Both the position numbers and the translations under genes were made by a program. Positions 35,108-46,083 of a DNA stretch of 64,000 nucleotides are shown in pieces. The DNA lies in contig NZ_JACOFW010000022.1 of assembly GCF_014284305.1 (NCBI RefSeq), positions 1 through 64,000 of the forward strand, written 5' to 3'. Position 1 is the first letter of the stretch. Each line of letters starts with the position of its first letter. The DNA is from Affinundibacterium seohonense (GTDB taxonomy: Bacteria > Pseudomonadota > Gammaproteobacteria > Burkholderiales > Burkholderiaceae_D). The notes beneath the pieces are model-generated. The model ran no database searches. It saw only the letters and a list, made by a program, of their open reading frames with translations, and was not told the origin of the DNA.

Positions 35108-35368
35108 ATCGATTGGAATCATTATTTGCGTTGATTGTAGCAAGCTCACATTGGTGAGACTGGATTTTGCGATGTTTGTTCCGTATAAAACAGGTAAATG
35201 TTGTTTAAAAATCTTTGATTGGAAAAATTAATTTTGTAAATGATATGAACCATATTTAGTTGGTTTTTGTTCTGACTGTTTTTGCTTTTCATTTCGGAAT
35301 TAAGTGGCAACTAAATTGTTGTTTGAGATGTCTAAGCCTTTTTTTCGCCCCGTCTTAAAGGAACTGCA

Positions 35369-37885
35369 ATGCATGCCTTGTCGTCAGCCCCATCATCAAA
35401 GTTCGTGTTGAAATCTCTCGCTCTCAGTAGCGCCATATTAATGCTGACAATGTCCGCACAAGTGGCCGCTCAGCTTGTACCGGCTGTTGGGAGTCCATCC
35501 ACGGCCAGTGTCAGCGCTGCAGCAGCGTTCTCTCAACATACAGTCGGCATGAAGAAACAGGCAGGTCTGTTTGATATCTGGACTCATAGCGAGCAGGCTA
35601 AAGTATTGATGTCAGTTGCTGAACTAGATAAGACTTTTTTGTTGGTGACATCGTTACCATTTGGTCTAGGATCAAATGATGTGGGCTTAGATCGTGGTCA
35701 AGTTGGTAGCAGTAAATTGGTTCGTTTTGAGCGGCATGGTAAACGTCTGTTTTTGGTGCAGGAGAACACGCGCTTTATTGCTAACTCTAGCAATACTGAT
35801 GAACGCGCCTCAGTGCGTGAGGCTTTTGCTGGCGCGGTGTTGTGGGCTGGGGACATTTTGGCGAGCGAAAATAATGTCCACCTAATTGATTTCTCTTCTT
35901 TTTTATTGGCTGACCGTCATGGCGTCGCGGACAGTCTAAATCGCACTCGCCAAGGTAATTATGCCGTGGATGAAAAACGCAGCGCGGTCTTGAGCCAGCA
36001 GGCAAAAAGTTTTCCTGATAATACTGAGTTAGAAGCCTTACTAACTTTGGCCGGTGCAGGTGAAGGACAGTTTGTACGTCAAGTTGCTGCCGATGCCAAA
36101 AGTCTCCGCGTGCATCAGCATGTGAGTTTGATTCGTTTGCCAGAAGCTTACACGCCGCGAGTCTATCATCCAGGCTCTGGTGGCATCGATAGCGAGCGCA
36201 TGGATTTCGCTACGCCTTTGGCGGACAGCATTATGGTGCAATGGCAGTTACGTCATCGCCTCGAAAAAACCGATCCGAATGCTGCTGTTAGCACGGTGAA
36301 AAAACCGATCGTGTATTACCTCGATCGCGGCGCTCCAGAGCCTGTGCGTTCTGCATTGTTAGATGGCGCACGGTGGTGGGGTAGCGCGTTTGAAAAAGCG
36401 GGCTTCAAAGACGCCTATCGTGTCGAGTTATTGCCCGAAGGCGTTGATCCTATGGATATCCGTTACAACACCATCATGTGGGTGCATAGAGCAACGCGTG
36501 GTTGGTCGTATGGCAATGCGGTGAGTGATCCGCGTACAGGGGAGATTATCAAAGGCGCTGTGACGTTAGGTTCGCAAAGGGTGAGGCAAGATATTTTGAT
36601 TGCCGAAAGTTTGTTAGCGCCATACGGTAAATCGACCGACGCAGAAAAGAAAAACGCGGCAGAACAAATGGCTTTAGCACGATTGCGTCAACTCTCAGCT
36701 CATGAAGTCGGACACACCTTGGGCATTGCCCATAACTTCGCTCCAAGTCGCCAGGGCAATGGCTCGGTGATGGACTATCCTCACCCAATCATGGGTATTA
36801 ACAGTAAGGGTGAACCAGAATTAAACAACGCTTACGGTGTGGGTGTTGGCCCTTGGGACGATTTTGTCATTAAGCATTTGTATGCAAATTTCCCCGGCCA
36901 AGACGAAGCACAAGCTTTGGCAGCATTACGCAGTGAGGCCAAGGCCGCTGGTTTGCAATACGTTGCCGATAGTGATTCGCGCTCGCCTGGTGCTGCGCAT
37001 CCGAATGGCTTACTGTGGGATTTTGGCGCGGATTCCATGAAGACCTATGATCAATTGATGACCGTGCGCCAGCGTGCGCTCGACAATTTTTCGACCGCGG
37101 TTTTACCACCACAACGACAATTGGGTGAATTAGAAGCGCGTTTGGTGCCAGTCTATTTATTGCATCGCTATCAGACCGAGGCGGTCGCACGTTTGATCGC
37201 TGGCGTTGAATATGAATATGGTTTGGCGAAAGATGCCAATGAAGGGCGGGTAAAAGCGGGCACGCAAGTCGTTCCTGCCAGTACGCAAAGGCAGGCACTG
37301 CAAAAGCTGATTAGTAGCTTGCGTGCAGAAAATCTCGCCTTGCCAAAAAATGTATTGGATATTTTGACTCCACAATCAGAAGGCTATAGCCGTACGCCAG
37401 AATATTTTACCGGGCGCATGAATGTGGTATTTGATGCTTTGTCTGCAGTCGAAGCAGGTGCCGCACAGAGTAGTTTATTTTTATTTGATGCGGCACGGAT
37501 TAATCGTTTAGCATGGCAGCAATCACGCGATGCGCAACAATTGGGTGTCAGTGAATTATTCAAACAGGTATTCGATCAAACTTGGAAGCGTGATGCAGTA
37601 GCCCCTAAAGTGATCGCCGGTGAAGCGGTGCAATTGGCAGCTAACTGGGTCGTACTTGATGCCGTGTTAAATCTGATCGATGGCGCGCGTTTGCATCCAC
37701 AAGTGCAGGCAGACGTGCGTCAAAGTGTTAACGAACTCGCGCTTTGGTTGCAAAAAAATCCTGGTAAAGGCAGTACCGCCAGTAGTCGTCAGCAAGCCGC
37801 CGATTTGATACAGGCGTATTTGCGGAATCCGGCTAGTGTGAAATTGCGTCCTTTACCAGCGATTCCACCGGGAGCACCAATTTAA
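35369..37885 (+). CDS. large exported zinc-dependent metalloprotease (DUF5117/DUF4953 type)
   Basis: An 838-residue secreted protein: signal peptide cleaved near VAA (residue 34), then an N-terminal DUF5117-like domain with QENTRFIA. The zinc site is HEVGHTLGIAHNF at residues 445-457 (His445, Glu446, His449, Gly452, His455). A C-terminal region rich in helices follows (GRMNVVFDAL). This is the 'zinc-dependent metalloprotease' family common in Gram-negative bacteria, usually 800-900 residues; the substrate is unknown. Start supported by AAAGGAACTGCA before the ATG at 35369. Confidence 0.9.
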   Translation: MHALSSAPSSKFVLKSLALSSAILMLTMSAQVAAQLVPAVGSPSTASVSAAAAFSQHTVGMKKQAGLFDIWTHSEQAKVLMSVAELDKTFLLVTSLPFGLGSNDVGLDRGQVGSSKLVRFERHGKRLFLVQENTRFIANSSNTDERASVREAFAGAVLWAGDILASENNVHLIDFSSFLLADRHGVADSLNRTRQGNYAVDEKRSAVLSQQAKSFPDNTELEALLTLAGAGEGQFVRQVAADAKSLRVHQHVSLIRLPEAYTPRVYHPGSGGIDSERMDFATPLADSIMVQWQLRHRLEKTDPNAAVSTVKKPIVYYLDRGAPEPVRSALLDGARWWGSAFEKAGFKDAYRVELLPEGVDPMDIRYNTIMWVHRATRGWSYGNAVSDPRTGEIIKGAVTLGSQRVRQDILIAESLLAPYGKSTDAEKKNAAEQMALARLRQLSAHEVGHTLGIAHNFAPSRQGNGSVMDYPHPIMGINSKGEPELNNAYGVGVGPWDDFVIKHLYANFPGQDEAQALAALRSEAKAAGLQYVADSDSRSPGAAHPNGLLWDFGADSMKTYDQLMTVRQRALDNFSTAVLPPQRQLGELEARLVPVYLLHRYQTEAVARLIAGVEYEYGLAKDANEGRVKAGTQVVPASTQRQALQKLISSLRAENLALPKNVLDILTPQSEGYSRTPEYFTGRMNVVFDALSAVEAGAAQSSLFLFDAARINRLAWQQSRDAQQLGVSELFKQVFDQTWKRDAVAPKVIAGEAVQLAANWVVLDAVLNLIDGARLHPQVQADVRQSVNELALWLQKNPGKGSTASSRQQAADLIQAYLRNPASVKLRPLPAIPPGAPI

Positions 37886-37913
37886 ACTCCCATTTGGTCG
37901 CGCTAGGATTCAG

Positions 37914-37941
37914 GCGTAGAATGGAAAAAACCATTCTACGC
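37914..37941. other. 11-bp perfect hairpin ahead of the BLUF gene
   Basis: GCGTAGAATGG, six A residues, and CCATTCTACGC. The GGGAG ribosome-binding site of the BLUF gene starts at the next base. There is no T run after the stem, so it is not a classical terminator. It could be a leader structure, or it could help end the upstream protease transcript. Confidence 0.5.
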
Positions 37942-37951
37942 GGGAGTTGCC

Positions 37952-38353
37952 ATGAGCCTGATCCAATTAGTTTACGCTAGTCGTTTAGTTGGCGATGAGT
38001 CGGTGTTGAAAGCGATCCATAGCCATGCTGTCAGAAATAATACCGCGCATACCATCACCGGACATTTGTTGTATGCCAATCGTCGTTTCTTGCAAGTCTT
38101 GGAAGGTGAGGCGAAGCAGGTACATCAAACCTTCGCCTATATTAAGGACGATCCACGCCACGAACACGTGACTTTGTTGTTAGAGCAAAGTATTGCGGAT
38201 CGCGCCTTCATGCATTGGAATATGGAATTCCGCCAGATCAGTTCTGAAGAGCTTGATCAATTCCCTGCCTATAAAACCTACTTCCAAGACGATTTCAGTG
38301 CTTTCAAAGTACAACCCCTGATTGCTTTAGATATTCTGAAAGCCTTCGTCTAG
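37952..38353 (+). CDS. BLUF-domain blue-light photoreceptor
   Basis: A 133-residue single-domain BLUF protein. Key flavin-contact residues are present: Tyr8 in LVYAS, Asn30 in VRNNTAHTITG, Gln48 in FLQVLEGE, and Trp at WNMEF near residue 90. BLUF domains bind FAD and change hydrogen bonding between this Tyr and Gln on blue-light absorption. No effector domain is attached, so it would work through a partner protein. The neighbouring FadH gene begins about 130 bases on and is unrelated in function. Confidence 0.93.
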   Translation: MSLIQLVYASRLVGDESVLKAIHSHAVRNNTAHTITGHLLYANRRFLQVLEGEAKQVHQTFAYIKDDPRHEHVTLLLEQSIADRAFMHWNMEFRQISSEELDQFPAYKTYFQDDFSAFKVQPLIALDILKAFV

Positions 38354-38400
38354 TCATCTGCCTCGGCTTGAAGGAACGGTTGCTATCCTGTGCATTTTAG

Positions 38401-40518
<2,118 letters not shown>

Positions 40519-40552
40519 AGACCTCTGCAATACGGTAGACGTTCCAGACAAT

Positions 40553-40582
40553 AAAAAAGCCAGTCAATCGACTGGCTTTTTT
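40553..40582. terminator. bidirectional rho-independent terminator
   Basis: AAAAAAGCCAGTC and GACTGGCTTTTTT form a 13-bp stem with a 4-base loop, between the convergent fadH and cytochrome c genes. Confidence 0.92.
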
Positions 40583-40620
40583 AATGAATGCAAATTTGAG
40601 ATTGCTGATTCGGCGATCAA

Positions 40621-41163
40621 TTATTTCGCAGAAGCTTCTGCAGATGCTGCAGCAACTTTCACTTCTGGTTCTTTAAATTTACCACCACTAGCATTTGCCA
40701 TATGCACTACGGCACGAGCGACTTCGATATTATCCAGATCAGGATTGCCACCTTTTGCTGGCATCGCACGAATACCTTCGATTGCATGCTTCAAAACTGT
40801 ATCGTAACCCTGAGCAATGCGCGGACCCCAACCAGCAGCGTCACCAAATTTAGGTGCACCTGCGGCGCCTGTGCCATGACAAGCTGCACAAGCAGCTTTG
40901 TAGACGGCTTCACCAGTTTGCAATACTTTTGGTGCATTCGCGTCTGTGAAAGTATAACCTTCGTTAGCAACTGGGCTGATGCGAGCTGCGATCGCTTCTG
41001 GTGTTTGGGCGTTTGAGCCTGCACCTACCGTGTGGTTGCTGGAAACGTATTTCACCAGCAAAACGATAATCAAAATTGGGACAATAAATCCGGCAACAAC
41101 GGCAACGATAAGTTGCTTAGGCGTTTTGATCGCTGATTCGTGTTCGTCGTGGGCGTCGCTCAT
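40621..41163 (-). CDS. membrane-anchored cytochrome c5-type protein
   Basis: A 180-residue protein from the ATG at 41163. It has an uncleaved N-terminal membrane anchor (about residues 18-38, hydrophobic) and a periplasmic cytochrome c domain. The CXXCH haem motif CAACH is at 92-96, with an axial Met in the AMPAKGGNPD segment near residue 145. The C-terminal tail is Ala/Glu/Lys-rich. Such cytochromes carry electrons between the respiratory bc1 complex and terminal oxidases. It is monocistronic between a terminator and a gene-free stretch. Confidence 0.9.
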   Translation of the reverse strand: MSDAHDEHESAIKTPKQLIVAVVAGFIVPILIIVLLVKYVSSNHTVGAGSNAQTPEAIAARISPVANEGYTFTDANAPKVLQTGEAVYKAACAACHGTGAAGAPKFGDAAGWGPRIAQGYDTVLKHAIEGIRAMPAKGGNPDLDNIEVARAVVHMANASGGKFKEPEVKVAAASAEASAK

Positions 41164-41208
41164 AGTTTCCTCAATACAAAAATAATGTGAAATTTGCTTG
41201 CCACACAA

Positions 41209-41509
41209 TATTTCAGGCTAAGCGTAAAACATCAGATTATAGAGCTAAAGCTTGTGTTTTGGAATGAAAAATCGGCTTTTGCGTGCGTGGAGTCGGTTCA
41301 AATCCTGAAGAAATACACAAAATAGCAAAAAAACAGGAAAGTCTCTGTGCCTGATTTTCAGTCAATTGTGTGCAAATATTCTCAATGAATGCGTTCCTTT
41401 AGTGATGTGACGGTATGAAGACTGAAGACGTCAAGCAATTTAGCGCATATTGCTCATGCATATTTTGCTTCAAACAGCTACAATAGCGGTCTGCAATTTC
41501 TCCGCACAC
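41209..41509. other. gene-free stretch upstream of tRNA-Arg
   Basis: About 300 A+T-rich bases with no credible gene. It must contain the tRNA promoter; a TACAAT hexamer at 41479-41484 could be its -10 element, but I could not place a matching -35. Confidence 0.45.
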
Positions 41510-41584
41510 GCGACCGTCTTCCAACGGATAGGATACGAGTTTCCGAAGCTCGCAATACAGGTTCGATTCCTGTCGGTCGCACCA
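41510..41584 (+). tRNA. tRNA-Arg (anticodon CCG)
   Basis: A full cloverleaf: acceptor arm GCGACCG/CGGTCGC, anticodon arm CGAGT/GCTCG with loop TTCCGAA (anticodon CCG), 4-base variable loop, T arm ACAGG/CCTGT with TTCGATT, and an encoded CCA end at 41582-41584. The D arm has one mismatched pair. Decodes CGG. Confidence 0.95.
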
Positions 41585-41859
41585 AATCCCCATCGACATC
41601 ACCACCGTTTGTGCCCGCCTAAGACTTTGAAAAGTGTTGACACCTAGCCGTTCGCGAGTTTGATCTGTGCGTTAGCACAATCGGTGCGAACTTAATTTGC
41701 GAATTTGTGCGATTTGATTAAACTTTTCGCGAAACTCTCCGATAAACACTATACGGCGTAATCCGCTTAAGGTTTGATTTGTTGATGAATTTGTCAGTGA
41801 TTAATCAGTGATTAATCAGTGATTATTCAATGATTGTTCGATAGCTATCGGGGAAAATT
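41585..41859. other. gene-free leader of flaG with tandem repeats
   Basis: About 275 bases after the tRNA. Its last part holds four adjacent 11-base units (41794-41837; see the repeat entry). Nothing else recognisable. Confidence 0.5.
41794..41837. repeat. four tandem 11-base units upstream of flaG
   Basis: Units TCAGTGATTAA, TCAGTGATTAA, TCAGTGATTAT and TCAATGATTGT lie head to tail and end 22 bases before the flaG start codon. The period of about one helical turn suits a binding-site array or a slippage tract. Confidence 0.8.
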
Positions 41860-42234
41860 ATGAGTATCAATCAAATTACTGCAGCTGTTTCCAGTGTTGC
41901 GAATATAGCGGCAATCGCTCCTGCAGCAGATGCCCGTGTGGCGATCAAAGCAACTACGGATTCAAAAAAGGTGAATCAAACGGATGCCAGTAATGAAAAA
42001 GGTGACGCGGTCAGTGATGCGGAATTAAAAAAATCCGTGGATGCCATAAATCGTTTTTTTAATGCCAACAACAGTGTGAATTTGAATCTTGATAGTGAGT
42101 CTGGCAAAGTCATAGTGCAAATTGTTGATAAAGAAACCAATACCTTGATCCGGCAGATTCCATCTAAAGAAGTGCTGGAAATGGCCAAAGATTTGGAAAA
42201 GAAAAACGGCATGCTGTTGCGCGATCAGGCTTAG
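41860..42234 (+). CDS. flaG: FlaG-family flagellar protein
   Basis: A 124-residue protein with a variable Ala-rich N-terminus and the conserved FlaG core at about residues 55-120: VDAINRFFNANNSVNLNLDSESGKVIVQIVDKETNTLIRQIPSKEVLEMA. FlaG is linked to flagellar filament length and is normally next to fliD and fliS; here it is alone. The unknown HEXXH protein gene starts 14 bases after the stop on the same strand. Confidence 0.85.
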   Translation: MSINQITAAVSSVANIAAIAPAADARVAIKATTDSKKVNQTDASNEKGDAVSDAELKKSVDAINRFFNANNSVNLNLDSESGKVIVQIVDKETNTLIRQIPSKEVLEMAKDLEKKNGMLLRDQA

Positions 42235-42247
42235 GCGAACCAAATTT

Positions 42248-43198
42248 GTGATTATTGCAACCGAGCCGGATTTTTGGCGTGCACATAGCAAACACCCTTT
42301 ACTGGACAGAATCGGTACCGCACCCAAAGAATTACTTCACTACGTCACAGCAGTCAATGCTGCGGCCTATCCCGAAGCTGTGTCACAACCAGTTTTACCT
42401 TATCAAATACCTTCAGATTTTTTAGATGATATACGGGGCGCGATTGCGCAGCTTCCTGAGATTGTGCAGACAAAACTGGAGTCATGTTTGCTTGGCGTTT
42501 TCTTGGCATCGGGCGTTGGCTCATCTGCCATTACGGATGTCGTGGTACAGCAAGATGGACGCCTGCTTGGCTCGGTAGTATTGCTGGATGCCGAGGTTTT
42601 TTTGACACGTTCGGCAAATGTCTGGATGACTTGGAAGGAATCAACGCCATTTGCTGCACATTCGGATGTTCAACTCAATGCGCAGATTGCCTATCCTGAA
42701 GATGATCATCGCCAGCAAGCCCTGCAATATTTGTTATTACACGAATTTGGTCATGTCTTAAGTGTCGATACGGAGTTTTTGCCCAACTGGTGGTTAGGTT
42801 CGCAGAAGTTTAAGGATACTGAAGAGTATTCTTTTCTCTCCATCTGTTGGCAAATTGCGATGAATGGCGACATCATTCCCTTAATTCGACATAACTTTGA
42901 ACAGCGCAGCAAGATTACCTACTATACGAAGCCTCAATTAGACGCTGAGTGCATGTCCGCTGTTTATCAATCCTTAAGCCATACCTCGTTTCCAACTTTG
43001 TACGCATCAACCACGGTGTATGAGGATTTTGCTGACAGTTTTGCCAGCTTTGTTCATGTGGTTTTGATGAAAAAGCCATGGCAGATTCAAATTTTTCAGG
43101 CGAATCAGCCTGTTTTGCGCTTTTTTGATTTTTGGAGCAGCTCGCGAGCCCAGCGAAAAGCACAAATATTTGCGAAATTCTTGCAAGCATCACCATAA
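42248..43198 (+). CDS. HEXXH-containing protein, putative zinc peptidase, family not recognised
   Basis: A 316-residue soluble protein starting at a GTG. HEFGH is at residues 165-169, preceded by ALQYLLL, and a YEDFADSFASFVH segment lies about 90 residues further on, where Glu or Asp could supply a third zinc ligand. No signal peptide or membrane segment is visible, so it is cytosolic or exported by another route. I cannot assign a peptidase family. It lies 14 bases behind flaG, so co-transcription is plausible. Confidence 0.55.
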   Translation: MIIATEPDFWRAHSKHPLLDRIGTAPKELLHYVTAVNAAAYPEAVSQPVLPYQIPSDFLDDIRGAIAQLPEIVQTKLESCLLGVFLASGVGSSAITDVVVQQDGRLLGSVVLLDAEVFLTRSANVWMTWKESTPFAAHSDVQLNAQIAYPEDDHRQQALQYLLLHEFGHVLSVDTEFLPNWWLGSQKFKDTEEYSFLSICWQIAMNGDIIPLIRHNFEQRSKITYYTKPQLDAECMSAVYQSLSHTSFPTLYASTTVYEDFADSFASFVHVVLMKKPWQIQIFQANQPVLRFFDFWSSSRAQRKAQIFAKFLQASP

Positions 43199-43339
43199 AA
43201 CCTCTCCCTAGTTTCGGCAAGACAAGAAAATACACGCTATTCTTCGCTTTAGATTTGCCCTGCCCATTAATAATGTTAAGTCTATTTGCACTGCACATTA
43301 GCGCACTGCATAGAGGTAACTTTTCTGCAATCACATAAT

Positions 43340-44800
43340 ATGACAGAACCTAACCACAGTTTAGACCCCCAAGACTGGAGCAACCTGCGTGCCGAAGGCC
43401 ATCGTATGCTCGACGATATGCTCGACTACATTGAGAAAATTCGCGAGAGACCAGTGTGGCAAACTATTCCTGATGAGATCCGCTCAGGCTTTCGACAAAA
43501 CTTACCGCAACAGCCTAGTGACTTAGCGCAGATACACCAGCGATTTATGCAGGAAGTGTTACCGTATGCCGTCGGAAACTCGCATCCTGGTTTCATGGGG
43601 TGGGTGCAGGGTGGTGGCACGCCAGTTGGCATGTTGGCGGAGATGTTGGCTGCTGGCTTAAATGCCAATTTAGGTGGCAGGGATCAAATGCCGATTGAGG
43701 TGGAAAAACAAGTGACGCAATGGATGCGTGAATTGTTTCAATTTCCTGAGAGTGCGAGCGGCCTGTTTGTGACTGGGACCTCCATCGCCAATTTTATTGC
43801 TGTTCTGGTGGCGCGCACCAAGGCATTAGGACTCGCAAGCCGTCGTCAAGGTTTGGCTGCTAGTCCACACAAGTTGGTCGCCTATACTTCTGCCGGTGCG
43901 CATGCTTGTGTGTCACAAGCCATTGATATGGCGGGAATTGGAATCGATGCCTTGCGTTTGATTTCTGTGGACGCCAAGTTTGCGATGAATCTCGACGAAC
44001 TAGAGCAACGCATCGCCGCCGATCGTGCCGCTGGTTATACCCCTTTTTTGATCGCAGGTACTGCTGGTACTGTTGATGTTGGTGCGATTGACGATTTGGA
44101 TGCACTGGCAGATATCGCGCAACGGCATCAGCTGTGGTTTCATATTGATGGTGCTTATGGCGCTTTGGCGATGTTATCGACAAGCATTGCCCCACGACTC
44201 AAAGGAATAGAACGCGCAGATTCCATTGCATTTGATTTCCACAAATGGGCACAGGTGCAATATGACGCTGGTTATATTTTGGTGAGAGATGGTCAGGCGC
44301 ACTTTGATACTTTTGCGACGCCGACTAGTTATTTAAAAAGGGAAACGCGTGGTATCGCTGCTGGTGAGCGTTGGCCGTGTGATTTCGGGCCAGATTTATC
44401 GCGTGGTTTTCGTGCGCTGAAAGCTTGGTTCACGATACAGGTTTATGGTGCTGAGCAATTAGGGCAAATGATTGCCCACACTTGCGAACTTGCACAATAT
44501 CTGAAAGCTCGTGTTGAGCAAGAGCCCCAGTTAGAATTACTTGCGCCGGTCAATTTGAATATAGTTTGTTTCCGTTATCGCCCCTTAGCTGATGCGCACA
44601 TTGAATTGTCGCTCGATGATCTCAACCGCGACATCGTGTTCGCCCTACATGAATCCGGTATTGCTGCGCCTTCAACCACCAGTGTGAATGGTGTGTTGGC
44701 GATTCGTGCGGCGCTGGTGAATCACCGTACTACAAGGCTAGACATAGATCGCATGATCGATGCGACTTTGCGTTTTGGCGATCAACTTTTAGCTTTTTAA
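43340..44800 (+). CDS. pyridoxal-phosphate-dependent decarboxylase (group II, DDC-like)
   Basis: A 486-residue fold-type I PLP enzyme from the ATG at 43340. The catalytic lysine is Lys302 in DFHKWAQ (usual family motif N-A/D-H-K-W). Other family motifs: VTGTSIANFIAVLVAR, TAGTVDVGAIDDLDALADIA with the PLP-contacting FHIDGAYGALA. It resembles aromatic-L-amino-acid and glutamate decarboxylase relatives; substrate cannot be read with confidence. No good ribosome-binding site lies just ahead of the ATG; GAGGTAAC is about 20 bases upstream. Confidence 0.88.
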   Translation: MTEPNHSLDPQDWSNLRAEGHRMLDDMLDYIEKIRERPVWQTIPDEIRSGFRQNLPQQPSDLAQIHQRFMQEVLPYAVGNSHPGFMGWVQGGGTPVGMLAEMLAAGLNANLGGRDQMPIEVEKQVTQWMRELFQFPESASGLFVTGTSIANFIAVLVARTKALGLASRRQGLAASPHKLVAYTSAGAHACVSQAIDMAGIGIDALRLISVDAKFAMNLDELEQRIAADRAAGYTPFLIAGTAGTVDVGAIDDLDALADIAQRHQLWFHIDGAYGALAMLSTSIAPRLKGIERADSIAFDFHKWAQVQYDAGYILVRDGQAHFDTFATPTSYLKRETRGIAAGERWPCDFGPDLSRGFRALKAWFTIQVYGAEQLGQMIAHTCELAQYLKARVEQEPQLELLAPVNLNIVCFRYRPLADAHIELSLDDLNRDIVFALHESGIAAPSTTSVNGVLAIRAALVNHRTTRLDIDRMIDATLRFGDQLLAF

Positions 44801-44849
44801 TTCCACTTTAATAAATCAGTAAATCGCTGCCACCAGCTAAGGATAATCA

Positions 44850-46082
44850 ATGACTGCACCAAACACCGTCATACCAGATTTGATTGGTCTGGCGCCACTC
44901 ATGCGCAAAGCGTTTGCCGAAGAAGACCTAAAGCCGCTCGCCGCTGAGTTGATTGCGAGGGCTGGTAATAATCCAGACGACGCTCATGCCTGTATGGATT
45001 TAGCCACAATTTTACTGCTGTCTGGACATGCCGATACTGCTTTAGCGACGCAAATGTTGGCGCTACAAACGCAGGCTTTGTATCAGATCGCTCCAAAGTC
45101 TGAGGCGACCATCAAACTTCTGGTATTGATGACGAATGGCAACTTGATGGCAAATACGCCCGTCGAATTTTTGCTGGAGAATTCAGATATCGCACTTGAG
45201 TTGTTATATGTCGGTGAGGGAATTCCGGCGATCACTGAGTTGCCTGAGCATGATGTGTTATTCGTGGCTATTGGTGAGGCTGACGATAAACGTGATTTGT
45301 TGTTGAATCTTGAAGAAATCCTGAAAATCTGACCACGTCCAGTGTTAAATTATCCTGCCAGAATCGCGGAGCTTGGACGTGATCGCGCTTGCGCCTTATT
45401 GCAATCAGTGAGCGCTATCGAGATGCCCACTGCGGTGAGAATTACCCGCGTTCAAATGCAAGACTTGGCTGATGAAAAATGTGCTTTGTCTGATTTGATT
45501 CCTGCCACCGATTTCCCGATTATTGCCCGCCCCTTGGGCTCGCATGCTGGCAATGGATTGCGAAAAATTGCTTCTGCTGATGCGATAGCAGACTATTTAC
45601 AAGCGGTACCAAGCGCTGAGTTTTATATCGCACGTTTCGTTGACTATCGTAGCGGTGATGGGTTCTTCCGTAAGTACCGAATTATGCTGATTGATGGTCA
45701 AGCCTTTATTTCACACATGGGTATTTCTAAGCATTGGATGATACATTATCTGAATGCAGGGATGACGGAGAGCGCCGAGAAGAGAGCTGAAGAAGCGCAC
45801 TTTATGGCGACTTTTGAGACAGATTTTGCGCAACGTCATGCCAATGCTTTTGCAGAAATTCATCAACGAACTGGACTGGATTATGTCGGCATCGATTGTG
45901 GCGAAACGCAGGATGGTAAGCTGCTGGTTTTTGAAGTTGATAGTGACATGATTGTGCATGCTATGGATCCGGTCGACATGTTTCCCTATAAGCAGGAACC
46001 TATGCAAAAATTATTTGCTGCCTTTCGTGCTTTGTTGTTGAAAACCGTCTCCTTGGATAAAGTGGCCAGCACATTGGAATAA
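44850..46082 (+). pseudogene. TPR + ATP-grasp protein split by an in-frame TGA at 45330
   Basis: The first half (44850-45332, 160 residues) has a helical TPR-like region and ends ...LEEILKI at TGA. The second half (45342-46082, from a GTG) continues in the same frame with PRPVLNYPARIAELGRD, an ATP-grasp-type domain (FPIIARPLGSHAGNGL; YVGIDCGETQDGKLLVFEVDSDM). Reading through TGA gives ILKI-x-PRPVLN, where proteins of this kind usually have Trp (TGG). So a single G-to-A change would explain the stop. The GTG lacks a convincing ribosome-binding site. It may be a recent pseudogene, readthrough or an assembly error. ATP-grasp domains ligate peptides or amino acids; the substrate is unknown. Confidence 0.65.
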
Positions 46083-46083
46083 T

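Noticed and set aside
41510..41584. tRNA-Arg as the attachment site of an integrated island
   Set aside because: No integrase gene and no direct repeat of the tRNA 3' end was seen downstream; the next genes look ordinary.
41399..41605. 68-residue ORF on the minus strand across the tRNA
   Set aside because: It is antisense to tRNA-Arg; the CDRQESNLYCELRKL stretch is the usual false product of a tRNA.
41794..41837. 11-base repeats as replication iterons
   Set aside because: There is no replication initiator gene nearby and the window looks chromosomal; the place just ahead of flaG fits a promoter role better.
45342..46082. ATP-grasp half as an independent gene from the GTG
   Set aside because: It is exactly in frame with the upstream half, no ribosome-binding site precedes the GTG, and the joint sequence lacks only the expected Trp. 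I kept it as one split gene.
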